Origin: Streptomyces sp. CB00455
Lineage (GTDB): Bacteria > Actinomycetota > Actinomycetes > Streptomycetales > Streptomycetaceae
DNA length: 64,000 nt
Assembly (NCBI RefSeq): GCF_001905445.1
Contig: NZ_LIVQ01000002.1
Span: 124,001-188,000 of the forward strand
Direction: 5' to 3'
Shown piece after piece: positions 50,858 to 58,543 of this stretch (its first letter is position 1; every line of letters begins with the position of its first letter). Under the pieces are notes generated by a model. It did no database searches and had not been told where the DNA came from. It was given only the letters and a program-made list of their open reading frames with translations. The translations under genes were made by a program, and so were the position numbers.

Positions 50858-52441
50858 TCACTGCGGCGGGTTGCCGTGCTTGCGGGACGGCAGATCGGCG
50901 TGCTTGTTGCGGAGCATCGCGAGGGCGCTGACGAGGACTTCGCGGGTCTCGGCCGGGTCGATGACGTCGTCGACGAGGCCGCGCTCGGCCGCGTAGTACG
51001 GGTGCATCAGCTCGGCCTTGTACTCCTTGACCATGCGCACGCGCATGGCCTCGGGGTCCTCGGCGTCCGCGATCTGCTTGCGGAAGATGACGTTGGCGGC
51101 ACCCTCGGCGCCCATCACGGCGATCTCGTTGGTGGGCCAGGCGTAGGTGAGGTCGGCGCCGATGGACTGGGAGTCCATGACGATGTACGCGCCGCCGTAG
51201 GCCTTGCGCAGGATCAGCGAGATCCGCGGGACGGTGGCGTTGCAGTACGCGTACAGCAGCTTGGCGCCGTGGCGGATGATGCCGCCGTGCTCCTGGTCGA
51301 CGCCCGGCAGGAAGCCGGGGACGTCCAGCAGCGTGACGATCGGGATGTTGAAGGCGTCGCAGAGCTGGACGAAGCGCGCCGCCTTCTCGGAGGCGTGGAT
51401 GTCCAGGACTCCGGCGAGGTGGCCGGGCTGGTTGGCGACGATGCCGACCACCTGGCCGTCCATCCGGGCCAGGGCGCAGATGATGTTGCGGGCCCAGCGC
51501 TCGTGGATCTCCAGGACGTCGCCCTCGTCGACGAGCTCCTCGATGACCTTGAGCATGTCGTAGGGGCGGTTGCCGTCGGCGGGCACCAGGTCCAGCAGGA
51601 CCTCGGAGCGGCGGTTCGCCGGGTCGCTCGTCTCGTGGACGGGCGGGTTCTCGCGGTTGTTCGAGGGCAGCATCGAGATGAGGTAGCGGACCTCGGAGAT
51701 GCAGGTCTCCTCGTCGTCGTAGGCGAAGTGCGCGACACCGGAGGTCTCGGCGTGCACGTCGGCGCCGCCGAGGCCGTTCTGGGTGATCTCCTCGCCGGTC
51801 ACCGCGCGGACGACGTCCGGGCCGGTGATGAACATCTGCGAGGTGTCGCGGACCATGAAGACGAAGTCCGTCAGGGCCGGGGAGTAGGCGGCGCCACCGG
51901 CGCAGGGGCCCAGCATGACCGAGATCTGCGGGATGACGCCCGAGGCCCGGGTGTTGCGCTGGAAGATGCCGCCGTAGCCGGCGAGGGCGGAGACGCCCTC
52001 CTGGATGCGGGCGCCGGCGCCGTCGTTCAGGGAGACCAGCGGGGCACCGGCCGCGATGGCCATGTCCATGATCTTGTGGATCTTCGTGGCGTGGGCCTCG
52101 CCCAGGGCGCCGCCGAAGATGCGGAAGTCGTGCGCGTAGACGAAGACCGTGCGGCCCTCGACCGTGCCCCAGCCGGTGATGACGCCGTCGGTGTAGGGCT
52201 TCTTGCCCTCCAGGCCGAAGCCGGTCGCCCGGTGGCGGCGCAGCTGCTCGACCTCCTTGAAGGAACCTTCGTCGAGGAGCAGCGCGATGCGCTCACGGGC
52301 GGTCAGCTTGCCCTTGGCGTGCTGGGTTTCGGTCGCGCGGTCACTGGGTCCGCGCCGCGCCTGCTCGCGCAGGGAGTGCAGCTCGGCCACGCGCCCGCGG
52401 GCGTCCGTCGGCTCGCTCGGGATCTGGTCCACAACGGTCAT
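50858..52441 (-). CDS. accB: Acyl-CoA carboxylase beta subunit (AccB type)
   Basis: Carboxyltransferase subunit (527 residues) that transfers CO2 from biotin to acetyl-, propionyl- or butyryl-CoA, feeding fatty acid and polyketide synthesis. Two crotonase-fold halves are visible: LLDEGSFKEVEQLRRHR and FGGALGEAHATKIHKIMDMA in the first, and LDVPGFLPGVDQEHGGIIRHGAKLL-type loop residues and GGAYIVMDSQSIGADLTYAWP in the second. The residue after GGAY (~420) is Ile; this position is Ile in S. coelicolor AccB and Asp in PccB, pointing to the broader-specificity AccB. An alpha (biotinylated) subunit is not in the window. Confidence 0.95.
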   Translation of the reverse strand: MTVVDQIPSEPTDARGRVAELHSLREQARRGPSDRATETQHAKGKLTARERIALLLDEGSFKEVEQLRRHRATGFGLEGKKPYTDGVITGWGTVEGRTVFVYAHDFRIFGGALGEAHATKIHKIMDMAIAAGAPLVSLNDGAGARIQEGVSALAGYGGIFQRNTRASGVIPQISVMLGPCAGGAAYSPALTDFVFMVRDTSQMFITGPDVVRAVTGEEITQNGLGGADVHAETSGVAHFAYDDEETCISEVRYLISMLPSNNRENPPVHETSDPANRRSEVLLDLVPADGNRPYDMLKVIEELVDEGDVLEIHERWARNIICALARMDGQVVGIVANQPGHLAGVLDIHASEKAARFVQLCDAFNIPIVTLLDVPGFLPGVDQEHGGIIRHGAKLLYAYCNATVPRISLILRKAYGGAYIVMDSQSIGADLTYAWPTNEIAVMGAEGAANVIFRKQIADAEDPEAMRVRMVKEYKAELMHPYYAAERGLVDDVIDPAETREVLVSALAMLRNKHADLPSRKHGNPPQ

Positions 52442-52570
52442 GTACCGACCTTACGAAGCGCGAGGCGAAAAACCTCCGTTGATACCGCACAGGTTCCGGT
52501 GTCATCAGCTGTCCGGCCCGCACAGAACGGCCCGGGGATGTGGGGACTACGCCAGTCGGGACCCCCGTCC

Positions 52571-52589
52571 TTTGTGGCACTCCTACAAA
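52571..52589 (-). promoter_or_regulatory. Imperfect dyad upstream of accB
   Basis: TTTGT and ACAAA face each other across nine bases that include GG/CC pairing, about 130 bases upstream of accB. Possibly an operator; weak evidence. Confidence 0.25.
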
Positions 52590-52611
52590 TGGGTGAGACC
52601 CCCCCAGCAGA

Positions 52612-52672
52612 TGTTGAAATTTGAACAGAATCGGGCTACGGTCATCCCGTTGAAGTTGTTGAAGATTCAACA
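52612..52672 (+). promoter_or_regulatory. YceI promoter flanked by two TGTTGAA operator-like sites
   Basis: A near-perfect copy (TGTTGAA, AT, TTGAACA) at 52612-52627 overlaps a -35 TTGAAA (52615-52620), followed 16 bases later by a -10 TACGGT (52637-52642). A perfect site, TGTTGAA-GA-TTCAACA, lies at 52657-52672, just after the presumed start of transcription. The centres are 45 bases apart. This is the arrangement of a MarR-type repressor control region. Confidence 0.6.
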
Positions 52673-52701
52673 GAATGCCGAACATGACCGAGGAGCAAGC
52701 C

Positions 52702-53325
52702 ATGGGTCTCTTCACCCGCCGCAACCAGACCGCCTCCGCCCAGGCGGGCACCGCCCCCGCCGCCACGCTCATGGTGGACCCGGCCCTCGCCGCCCTCACC
52801 GGCGACTACGTCATCGACCCCGCCCACAGCAGCATCGGCTTCACCGTCCGCCACGCCATGGTGACCAACGTCCGCGGCAGCTTCGCCGAACACGAGGGCG
52901 CCCTGCGCCTGGACGGCGGCGATCCCTCCCGTTCCACCGCCGACATCAAGGTCGCCATCGCCTCCGTCGGCACCGGCATGGCCGACCGCGACGCCCACCT
53001 GCTGGGCCCCGACTTCTTCGAGGCCGAGACCTACCCGCTGATGACCTTCCGCTCCACCGGGGCGGCCGCGCTCGGCGGCGACACCTACCGCATCAGCGGC
53101 GATCTGACGATCAAGGACGTCACGCGGCCGCTCTCCATCGACCTGGAGTTCACCGGCTCCGCCACCGACGTCTACGGCAACGAGCGCGTCGGCTTCGAGG
53201 GCTCGGCGCAGATCCTGCGCTCCGACTGGGGCCTGACGTGGAACGCCGCCCTGGAGGCCGGCGGGGTCATGGTCAGCGACAAGGTGAAGCTGACCTTCGA
53301 CATCTCGGCCATCAAGCAGGCCTGA
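52702..53325 (+). CDS. YceI-family protein
   Basis: A 207-residue lipocalin-like YceI domain protein. GAGGAG precedes the ATG at 52702. After a ~40-residue N-terminal tail the domain runs GDYVIDPAHSSIGFTVRHAM, GSFAEHEGALRLD, AIASVGTGMADRDAHLLGPDFF, DVTRPLSIDLEFTG and GFEGSAQILRSDWGL. YceI proteins bind isoprenoid or amphiphilic ligands and respond to acid or other stress. No export signal is obvious, so it is probably cytoplasmic. The promoter carries paired TGTTGAA sites. Confidence 0.93.
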   Translation: MGLFTRRNQTASAQAGTAPAATLMVDPALAALTGDYVIDPAHSSIGFTVRHAMVTNVRGSFAEHEGALRLDGGDPSRSTADIKVAIASVGTGMADRDAHLLGPDFFEAETYPLMTFRSTGAAALGGDTYRISGDLTIKDVTRPLSIDLEFTGSATDVYGNERVGFEGSAQILRSDWGLTWNAALEAGGVMVSDKVKLTFDISAIKQA

Positions 53326-53381
53326 CGGCCGCGGCCGCCGGGGGCGGCGCCCCCTGGAAGCCGGCCCCCAGAAGCCGGCCC

Positions 53382-54734
53382 CTAGAAGCCGCCCCCGCCG
53401 TCGAAGCCGCCGCCCCCGTCGAAACCGCCTCCCCCGCCGAAGTCCCCGCCGCCGAAGTCGGACGGGTTGAAGTCGGCCCCCGAGACGTCCCCGCCCCCGA
53501 AGCCGCCCATGTCGCCCCCGCCGAAGTCCGAGGCGTAGGCCGGGCTGGACATCATCGAGCCGAGCATCGTGCCCACCAGCAGGCCGGGCAGCATCCCGCC
53601 GCCGAAGTAGCCTCCGGCCCAGGGCCCGTACGCCGGACCCGCGTCGTAGTACGGCCGCGGCCCGCTCTCGGTGCCGACCTGTCGCACCGCCGGATCCAGT
53701 CCGTCACGCAGCCGGACGGCGTCCGCCGTGCAGACGGGCACGGTACGGGCCGCCCCGCCGGCCGGAGCCCAGGTGGCGTCCTCGGTGCTGGGGCCGTGCC
53801 GCGGGTCGAAGAAGCACGGCGAGCGGCGCTCGGGCACGGGCCTGCCCTGGCGGCGCGCGTCGAGGCACGCCAGGGCGTAGCGGCCGTCCTCCAGCGCCTG
53901 GGTCACGCCCCGGACCTCGTCGGGACGCTCCACCGAGGCCATGATCTGCTTGGCCCTCTCGTACGAGTCGAGCCCCTGCTCGTAGTCCTTGCGCATGGCG
54001 TCGTCGGCTCCGGGCTCACCCGGGTGGAAGTCCAGGCGGTCGAGCTCCTCGCCGAAGGCCGTGATGTCCTCGTCGACGACCACGCTCAGGCGCGCCACGG
54101 CCTCGTGGCGCTCCTCCTCATTCTTCTTCCGGTTCCGCCGCACCAGCGCGTAGGCACCGCCGCCGCCGACCACGGCCACCGCGCCCAGGGCGATCAGGCC
54201 GCCGGCCGGTGTTCCCTGATCGGCGCCGGTGCTTCCCCAGGAGGCCGGGGCGTGGCCCTTGGCCTGGGTGAGCGCCTGGTCCACGAAGGTGTCGAGCTGG
54301 GTGGCCGCGTCCACCGGGGCGCCGGTCTTCACGGCGTCGGTGAGGTTGCGCACCGCGTTGGGCGGCATCACGGCGCGGTCGGCGCCGGCGTTGAAGCCGT
54401 CGCCGAGCCGGATCGCGTACAGGCCGGTGATGCCGGTCTCGGCGCGGACGGCGCCGAGCACCTTGTCCGCCGGGAACTCGGGGGTGGCCGGCAGGACGGC
54501 GACGAAGACCGGCTTCCCCGCGTCCTTGATCTTATGCGCGAGCGCGTCCGCCTGCGCCTGGGACAGCTGGACCGCGGCGCGGGGATCGACGTAGACCGGG
54601 CCCTCCTTCAGGGCCTGCGCGACGGCGGCGGTCCCGGTGGCGGCCGATGCCTGCGGTGCGCCCACGAGGGCGCTCGCCGACAGGGCAAGCAACAGACCGG
54701 AGAATGCGGATATCAGCCTGGTCCTCATATCCAC
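53382..54734 (-). CDS. TPM-domain-like secreted/membrane protein with a Gly-rich tail
   Basis: A 450-residue protein. The signal peptide is residues ~5-32 (LISAFSGLLLALSASALVGAPQASA). The extracytoplasmic TPM-like region spans ~35-165 (VYVDPRAAVQLSQAQADALA; FVAVLP; GLYAIRLGDGFNAGADRAV). One membrane segment follows near 178-199 (LIALGAVAVVGGGGAYALV), then a charged cytoplasmic helix. The last ~90 residues are Gly/Met/Phe-rich (DFGGGDMGGFGGGD and three FDGGGG-type units). TPM proteins are linked to photosystem II repair in plants and are of unknown role in bacteria. GTG 54734 and ATG 54728 are both possible starts. Confidence 0.85.
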   Translation of the reverse strand: MDMRTRLISAFSGLLLALSASALVGAPQASAATGTAAVAQALKEGPVYVDPRAAVQLSQAQADALAHKIKDAGKPVFVAVLPATPEFPADKVLGAVRAETGITGLYAIRLGDGFNAGADRAVMPPNAVRNLTDAVKTGAPVDAATQLDTFVDQALTQAKGHAPASWGSTGADQGTPAGGLIALGAVAVVGGGGAYALVRRNRKKNEEERHEAVARLSVVVDEDITAFGEELDRLDFHPGEPGADDAMRKDYEQGLDSYERAKQIMASVERPDEVRGVTQALEDGRYALACLDARRQGRPVPERRSPCFFDPRHGPSTEDATWAPAGGAARTVPVCTADAVRLRDGLDPAVRQVGTESGPRPYYDAGPAYGPWAGGYFGGGMLPGLLVGTMLGSMMSSPAYASDFGGGDMGGFGGGDVSGADFNPSDFGGGDFGGGGGFDGGGGFDGGGGF

Positions 54735-54803
54735 GACGCTACCGGAACCGGCACTTTCCCGTGTGAGCGGGACATAAGGGGGAGCAGGTCCCGGCCGGGG
54801 CGG

Positions 54804-56426
54804 CTACTCGGCCGGCTCGACTCCCGCGTGCAGCAGACCGTAGGTGAAGGCGTCTTCCAGGGCCTGCCAGGACGCCGCGATCACGTTGGGGGCCACCCCG
54901 ACCGTGGACCACTCCCGGACGCCGTCCGTCGTGGCGATCAGCACGCGGGTGGTGGAGTCCGTGCCGTGCCTGCCTTCCAGGATGCGGACCTTGTAGTCGA
55001 CGAGGTCGAACTGGGCGAGCTGCGGGTAGAACCGCTCCAGGGCGACGCGCAGGGCCCGGTCCAGGGCGTTGACGGGGCCGTTGCCCTCGGCGGTGGCGAC
55101 GATCCGCTCCCCCTTGGCCCACAGCTTGACCGTGGCCTCGTTGGCGTGGGTGCCGTCGGGGCGGTCCTCGGCGATCGCGCGCCAGGACTCGACGCGGAAG
55201 TACTTGCGCGCCCGGCCCTCGGCCTCGGCGCGCAGCAGCAGCTCGAAGGAGGCGTCCGCCGCCTCGTAGGTGTAGCCCTGGAGCTCGCGCTCCTTGACCC
55301 GTTCGACGACCCGGGAGATCAGCGCGCGGTCCCCGCCGAGATCGACGCCGAGCTCCCTGCCCTTGAGCTCGATGGAGGCGCGGCCGGCCATGTCGGAGAC
55401 GAGCATGCGCATGGTGTTGCCGACGCGCTCGGGGTCGATGTGCTGGTAGAGGTCCGGGTCGACCTTGATGGCCGAGGCGTGCAGGCCCGCCTTGTGCGCG
55501 AAGGCGGAGACACCGACGTACGGCTGGTGGGTGGAGGGGGTGAGGTTGACGACCTCGGCGATGGCGTGCGAGATGCGGGTCATCTCGGCCAGCGCGCCTT
55601 CGGGGAGCACCGTGCGGCCGTACTTGATCTCCAGCGCGGCGACGACGGGGAAGAGGTTGGCGTTGCCGACGCGCTCGCCGTAGCCGTTGGCGGTGCACTG
55701 CACGTGGGTGGCGCCCGCATCGACGGCGGCGAGGGTGTTGGCGACGGCGCAGCCGGTGTCGTCCTGCGCGTGGATGCCCAGGCGGGCTCCGGTGTCGGCG
55801 AGGACGGTCGCGACGGTCGCGGCGACCTGCGCGGGCAGCATGCCCCCGTTGGTGTCGCAGAGGATGACGACGTCGGCGCCCGCCTCGTGGGCGGCGCGCA
55901 CGACGGACTTGGCGTACTCGGGGTTGGCGCGGTAGCCGTCGAAGAAGTGCTCGCAGTCGACGAAGACGCGGCGGCCCTGGGCGACGAGGTGGGAGACGGT
56001 GTCGCGGACCATCTCCAGGTTCTCCTCCAGGGTGGTGCGCAGGGCGAGTTCGACGTGCCGGTCGTGGGACTTGGCGACGAGCGTGATCACCGGGGCGCCG
56101 GATTCCAGCAGGGCCCGTACCTGCGGGTCCGCGGCGGCCGAGCCGCCCGCCCGCCGGGTGGCGCCGAAGGCCACCAGCCGGGCGTTCTTGAAGTCGATCT
56201 CGGCGCGGGCGCGGGCGAAGAATTCGGTGTCCCGGGGGTTGGCGCCGGGCCAGCCGCCCTCGATGAAGCCCACTCCGAAGTCGTCGAGGTGACGGGCGAT
56301 CGTCAGCTTGTCCGCGACGGTGAGGTTGATGCCCTCACGCTGGGCGCCGTCGCGCAGGGTGGTGTCGAAGACATGGAAGCCGTCGTCAAGGCCCGCCGTC
56401 GGCTCGGTCGCCTCTGTCGTCGTCAT
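54804..56426 (-). CDS. cimA: Citramalate synthase
   Basis: DRE-TIM metallolyase of the 2-isopropylmalate synthase/citramalate synthase group, 540 residues. FDTTLRDGAQREGINLT (~20-36) is the catalytic/metal motif, EGGWPGANPRDTEFF lies near 57, CDTNGGMLP (~192), HAQDDTGCAVANTL (~214) and CTANGYGERVGNANL (~238). The C-terminal LeuA-type dimer/regulatory domain follows (~400-540). WPGANPRDTEF and the overall length fit CimA-type proteins, which condense pyruvate and acetyl-CoA to citramalate for isoleucine synthesis, rather than LeuA. The ATG at 56426 follows AGGAG. A terminator-like leader hairpin lies about 100 bases upstream. Confidence 0.9.
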   Translation of the reverse strand: MTTTEATEPTAGLDDGFHVFDTTLRDGAQREGINLTVADKLTIARHLDDFGVGFIEGGWPGANPRDTEFFARARAEIDFKNARLVAFGATRRAGGSAAADPQVRALLESGAPVITLVAKSHDRHVELALRTTLEENLEMVRDTVSHLVAQGRRVFVDCEHFFDGYRANPEYAKSVVRAAHEAGADVVILCDTNGGMLPAQVAATVATVLADTGARLGIHAQDDTGCAVANTLAAVDAGATHVQCTANGYGERVGNANLFPVVAALEIKYGRTVLPEGALAEMTRISHAIAEVVNLTPSTHQPYVGVSAFAHKAGLHASAIKVDPDLYQHIDPERVGNTMRMLVSDMAGRASIELKGRELGVDLGGDRALISRVVERVKERELQGYTYEAADASFELLLRAEAEGRARKYFRVESWRAIAEDRPDGTHANEATVKLWAKGERIVATAEGNGPVNALDRALRVALERFYPQLAQFDLVDYKVRILEGRHGTDSTTRVLIATTDGVREWSTVGVAPNVIAASWQALEDAFTYGLLHAGVEPAE

Positions 56427-56774
56427 GCTGATCTGACTCCTGTCGGATGAGTGGTTTCCGGATGCCCGGGATCCACTGCCCCCATCATCGCGCGCTGCCC
56501 GGTCCCGGCTGGAATGGGCCGGGAAACGAAAAGACCCCTCGCGGGTGCGAGAGGTCTGCGCGCGGGTCTGGGGCACGATGGCCGCTTCCGCGAAGGTCTT
56601 CCACGGTTCAGCGGCCACTGAGGACCGGCGCGCTGCTGTCCGTAATCATGAGCTGAGCAGGCACGCTCGCAGTGTGCCACACCGCCTGTGGCGCGCGGAC
56701 ACGGATCTCAGCATGCGGGCAGGGGGCGCGCGGGAGCCCTCGCGGGGCTCCGGAGCGCGCCGGCCGGCCGCGGT
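56427..56774 (-). other. cimA leader and promoter region
   Basis: This 348-base region upstream of cimA contains a short frame (ATG 56650 down to TGA at 56609) reading MITDSSAPVLSGR with one Ile, one Val and one Leu codon. A terminator-like hairpin at 56529-56557 follows, then about 100 bases before the cimA start. A promoter is expected near 56665-56700 but was not pinned down. Confidence 0.45.
56529..56557 (-). promoter_or_regulatory. Attenuator-like terminator in the cimA leader
   Basis: Read leftward: an 11-bp stem with one mismatch (arms 56547-56557 and 56532-56542) and a four-base loop, followed by TTTT. It lies between a short leader frame and cimA, the layout of transcription attenuation in branched-chain amino acid genes. 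An alternative is a simple terminator for the tetR transcript upstream. Confidence 0.55.
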
Positions 56775-57416
56775 TCAGGTCCCGGGCGGGGCGTGTTCCG
56801 TCCGCGGGGAGAGGGTGTCCGCGAGGAACTCGCCCACGTGGGCCAGGATGGCCTCCCGGTCCAGCGTGGGCAGGCCGACGGCCAGCTGGATGCTGAATCC
56901 GTCGAGCAGGGCGCGGATGCGTGCGGCGACGCGGTCGGCGTCCAGGGGGCGGAACTCGCCGCGCGAGATGCCCTCCGCGAGCAGCGCGACCAGGTCGCGG
57001 TGCCAGGCGCCCTCGATGGCCGCCTGGCGGTCGCGTTCCTGCGGGCCCGCGTTCTGGGAGCGGTTCCAGACCTCCAGCCACAGCGTCCAGTGCGGGTCGC
57101 GGGCCCGCGTGGGCACGTACAGGTCGACGTACGCGCGCAGGCGCTCGGCCACCGGTCCGCGCCCGGACAGCAGGGCCCGGCGCTCGCTGCCCAGTGCCGC
57201 CTCGCTCCACTCCAGGGTCTGCAGCAGGAGCTCGTCCTTGCTGCGGAAGTAGTAGAGGAGGTGGCCGCTGCTCATGCCGACCTCCCGGCCCAGGCCGGCC
57301 ATGGTCAGGCCGTCCAGGCCGCGCTCGGCGATCGTGGCCATGGCGGCGGCGAGTACGTCCTCGCGCGGGGGCGCGTTCTTGCGCGCCGCCCGTACCGGTA
57401 CTGCGCCCGCCGCCAT
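56775..57416 (-). CDS. TetR-family regulator (BetI-like C-terminal domain)
   Basis: A 213-residue TetR protein. The N-terminal HTH is REDVLAAAMATIAERGLDGL followed by AGLGREVGMSSGHLLYYFRSKDELL (~18-66); the C-terminal half resembles the BetI type. The ATG at 57416 has AGGAG eight bases upstream. It is the last gene of a leftward series ureAB-ureC-aguA-tetR with short gaps, so it likely controls this unit and itself, perhaps at the palindrome at 61127-61145. The ligand is unknown; agmatine, polyamines or urea derivatives are plausible. Confidence 0.92.
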   Translation of the reverse strand: MAAGAVPVRAARKNAPPREDVLAAAMATIAERGLDGLTMAGLGREVGMSSGHLLYYFRSKDELLLQTLEWSEAALGSERRALLSGRGPVAERLRAYVDLYVPTRARDPHWTLWLEVWNRSQNAGPQERDRQAAIEGAWHRDLVALLAEGISRGEFRPLDADRVAARIRALLDGFSIQLAVGLPTLDREAILAHVGEFLADTLSPRTEHAPPGT

Positions 57417-57465
57417 GGACCCACTCCTCGTCGCTCCGCCGCCGGCCGCCGCCGGTCGCCGCCGG

Positions 57466-58521
57466 TCAGACCTTCGGCTGCTGCTGGGTGATGCAGTGGA
57501 TACCGCCACCCCCGGCGAAAATCGTACGTGCGTCGACGAGGGTCACGGTCCGCTCGGGGAACAGTCCGCGAAAGATCTCTGCGGCCTCCTCGTCGCGGGG
57601 GTCGTCGAAGGAACACAGCACGACGCCGCCGTTGCACAGGTAGTGGTTGATGTAGGAGTAGTCGACCCACTCGCCGTCCTCCTTCAGCACGGTCGGCGCG
57701 GGGACCTCCACGACCTCCAGCCGGCGGCCGCGGGCGTCGGTGGACGCCCGCAGGAGGGCTGCGATGGCCTTGCAGCGTTCGTGGTCGGGGTGCGCCGGGT
57801 CGGGCTGGGTGTGGACCATGACCACGCCGGGGCGGGCGAAGGCGGCGACGATGTCGACGTGGCCCTGGGTGCCGTAGGTGCCGTAGTCACCGGTCAGGCC
57901 GTACGGGAGCCAGATCGCCCTGGTGGTGCCGAGGTGGGCGTGGACCTCCTCCTCGACCTGCCGTCGGGTCCAGCCGGGGTTGCGGCCCTCCCCCAGCTGG
58001 ACGGTGTCGGTGAGGAGCACGGTGCCCTCGCCGTCGACGTGGACGGCGCCGCCCTCGTTGACCAGGGCGGTGCTGTACGTACGGGCGCCGGCCAGGTCGG
58101 AGACGGCGCGGGCGATCTTGGCGTCGTGGTCCCAGCGGGCCCACTCCTGGCCGCCCCAGCCGTTGAAGGTCCAGTCGACGGCGGCCAGCTCGCCGGCGTC
58201 GTTGGTGACGAAGGTCGGGCCGATGTCGCGCATCCAGGCGTCGTCCAGCTCGCGCTCGACCAGGGTGACGTCCTCGCCCACGATCTCGCGCGCGCCGTCG
58301 GCGTCACCGGGCGAGACCACGAGGGTCACGGGCTCGTGGGCACGGACGGCGCGGGCCACGGCGCCCCATGCCTCGCGGGCCTCGGCGAGCTCCCGCTCGT
58401 CGGTGAAGGTGGGGTTCGGGCTGGGCCAGGCCATCCAGGTGCGCTCGTGGGGGGTCCACTCGGCGGGCATGCGGAAACCGGCGGCCGCGGGCGTGGTGCG
58501 GCTCTCGGGCTGTGCAGTCAT
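57466..58521 (-). CDS. aguA: Agmatine deiminase
   Basis: A 351-residue guanidino-modifying enzyme (pentein fold) that converts agmatine to N-carbamoylputrescine and ammonia. Motifs are FRMPAEWTPHERTWMAWPSP (~16-35), DDAWMRDIGPTFV (~92-104), NGWGGQEW, GTYGTQGHVDIVAAF with the catalytic His (~215) and the C-terminal AGGGGIHCITQQQP with the nucleophilic Cys (~345). The length is normal. It starts 22 bases after the ureC stop and is 49 bases upstream of tetR. The usual partner N-carbamoylputrescine amidohydrolase (aguB) is not in the window. Confidence 0.95.
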   Translation of the reverse strand: MTAQPESRTTPAAAGFRMPAEWTPHERTWMAWPSPNPTFTDERELAEAREAWGAVARAVRAHEPVTLVVSPGDADGAREIVGEDVTLVERELDDAWMRDIGPTFVTNDAGELAAVDWTFNGWGGQEWARWDHDAKIARAVSDLAGARTYSTALVNEGGAVHVDGEGTVLLTDTVQLGEGRNPGWTRRQVEEEVHAHLGTTRAIWLPYGLTGDYGTYGTQGHVDIVAAFARPGVVMVHTQPDPAHPDHERCKAIAALLRASTDARGRRLEVVEVPAPTVLKEDGEWVDYSYINHYLCNGGVVLCSFDDPRDEEAAEIFRGLFPERTVTLVDARTIFAGGGGIHCITQQQPKV

Positions 58522-58543
58522 GACGGGGTCCTTAGGGGCGGAC

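Noticed and set aside
52203..56450. A 1415-codon open frame spanning accB, yceI, the TPM gene and cimA
   Set aside because: It crosses four well-supported genes and encodes low-complexity Gly/Asp/Arg sequence; shadow frame.
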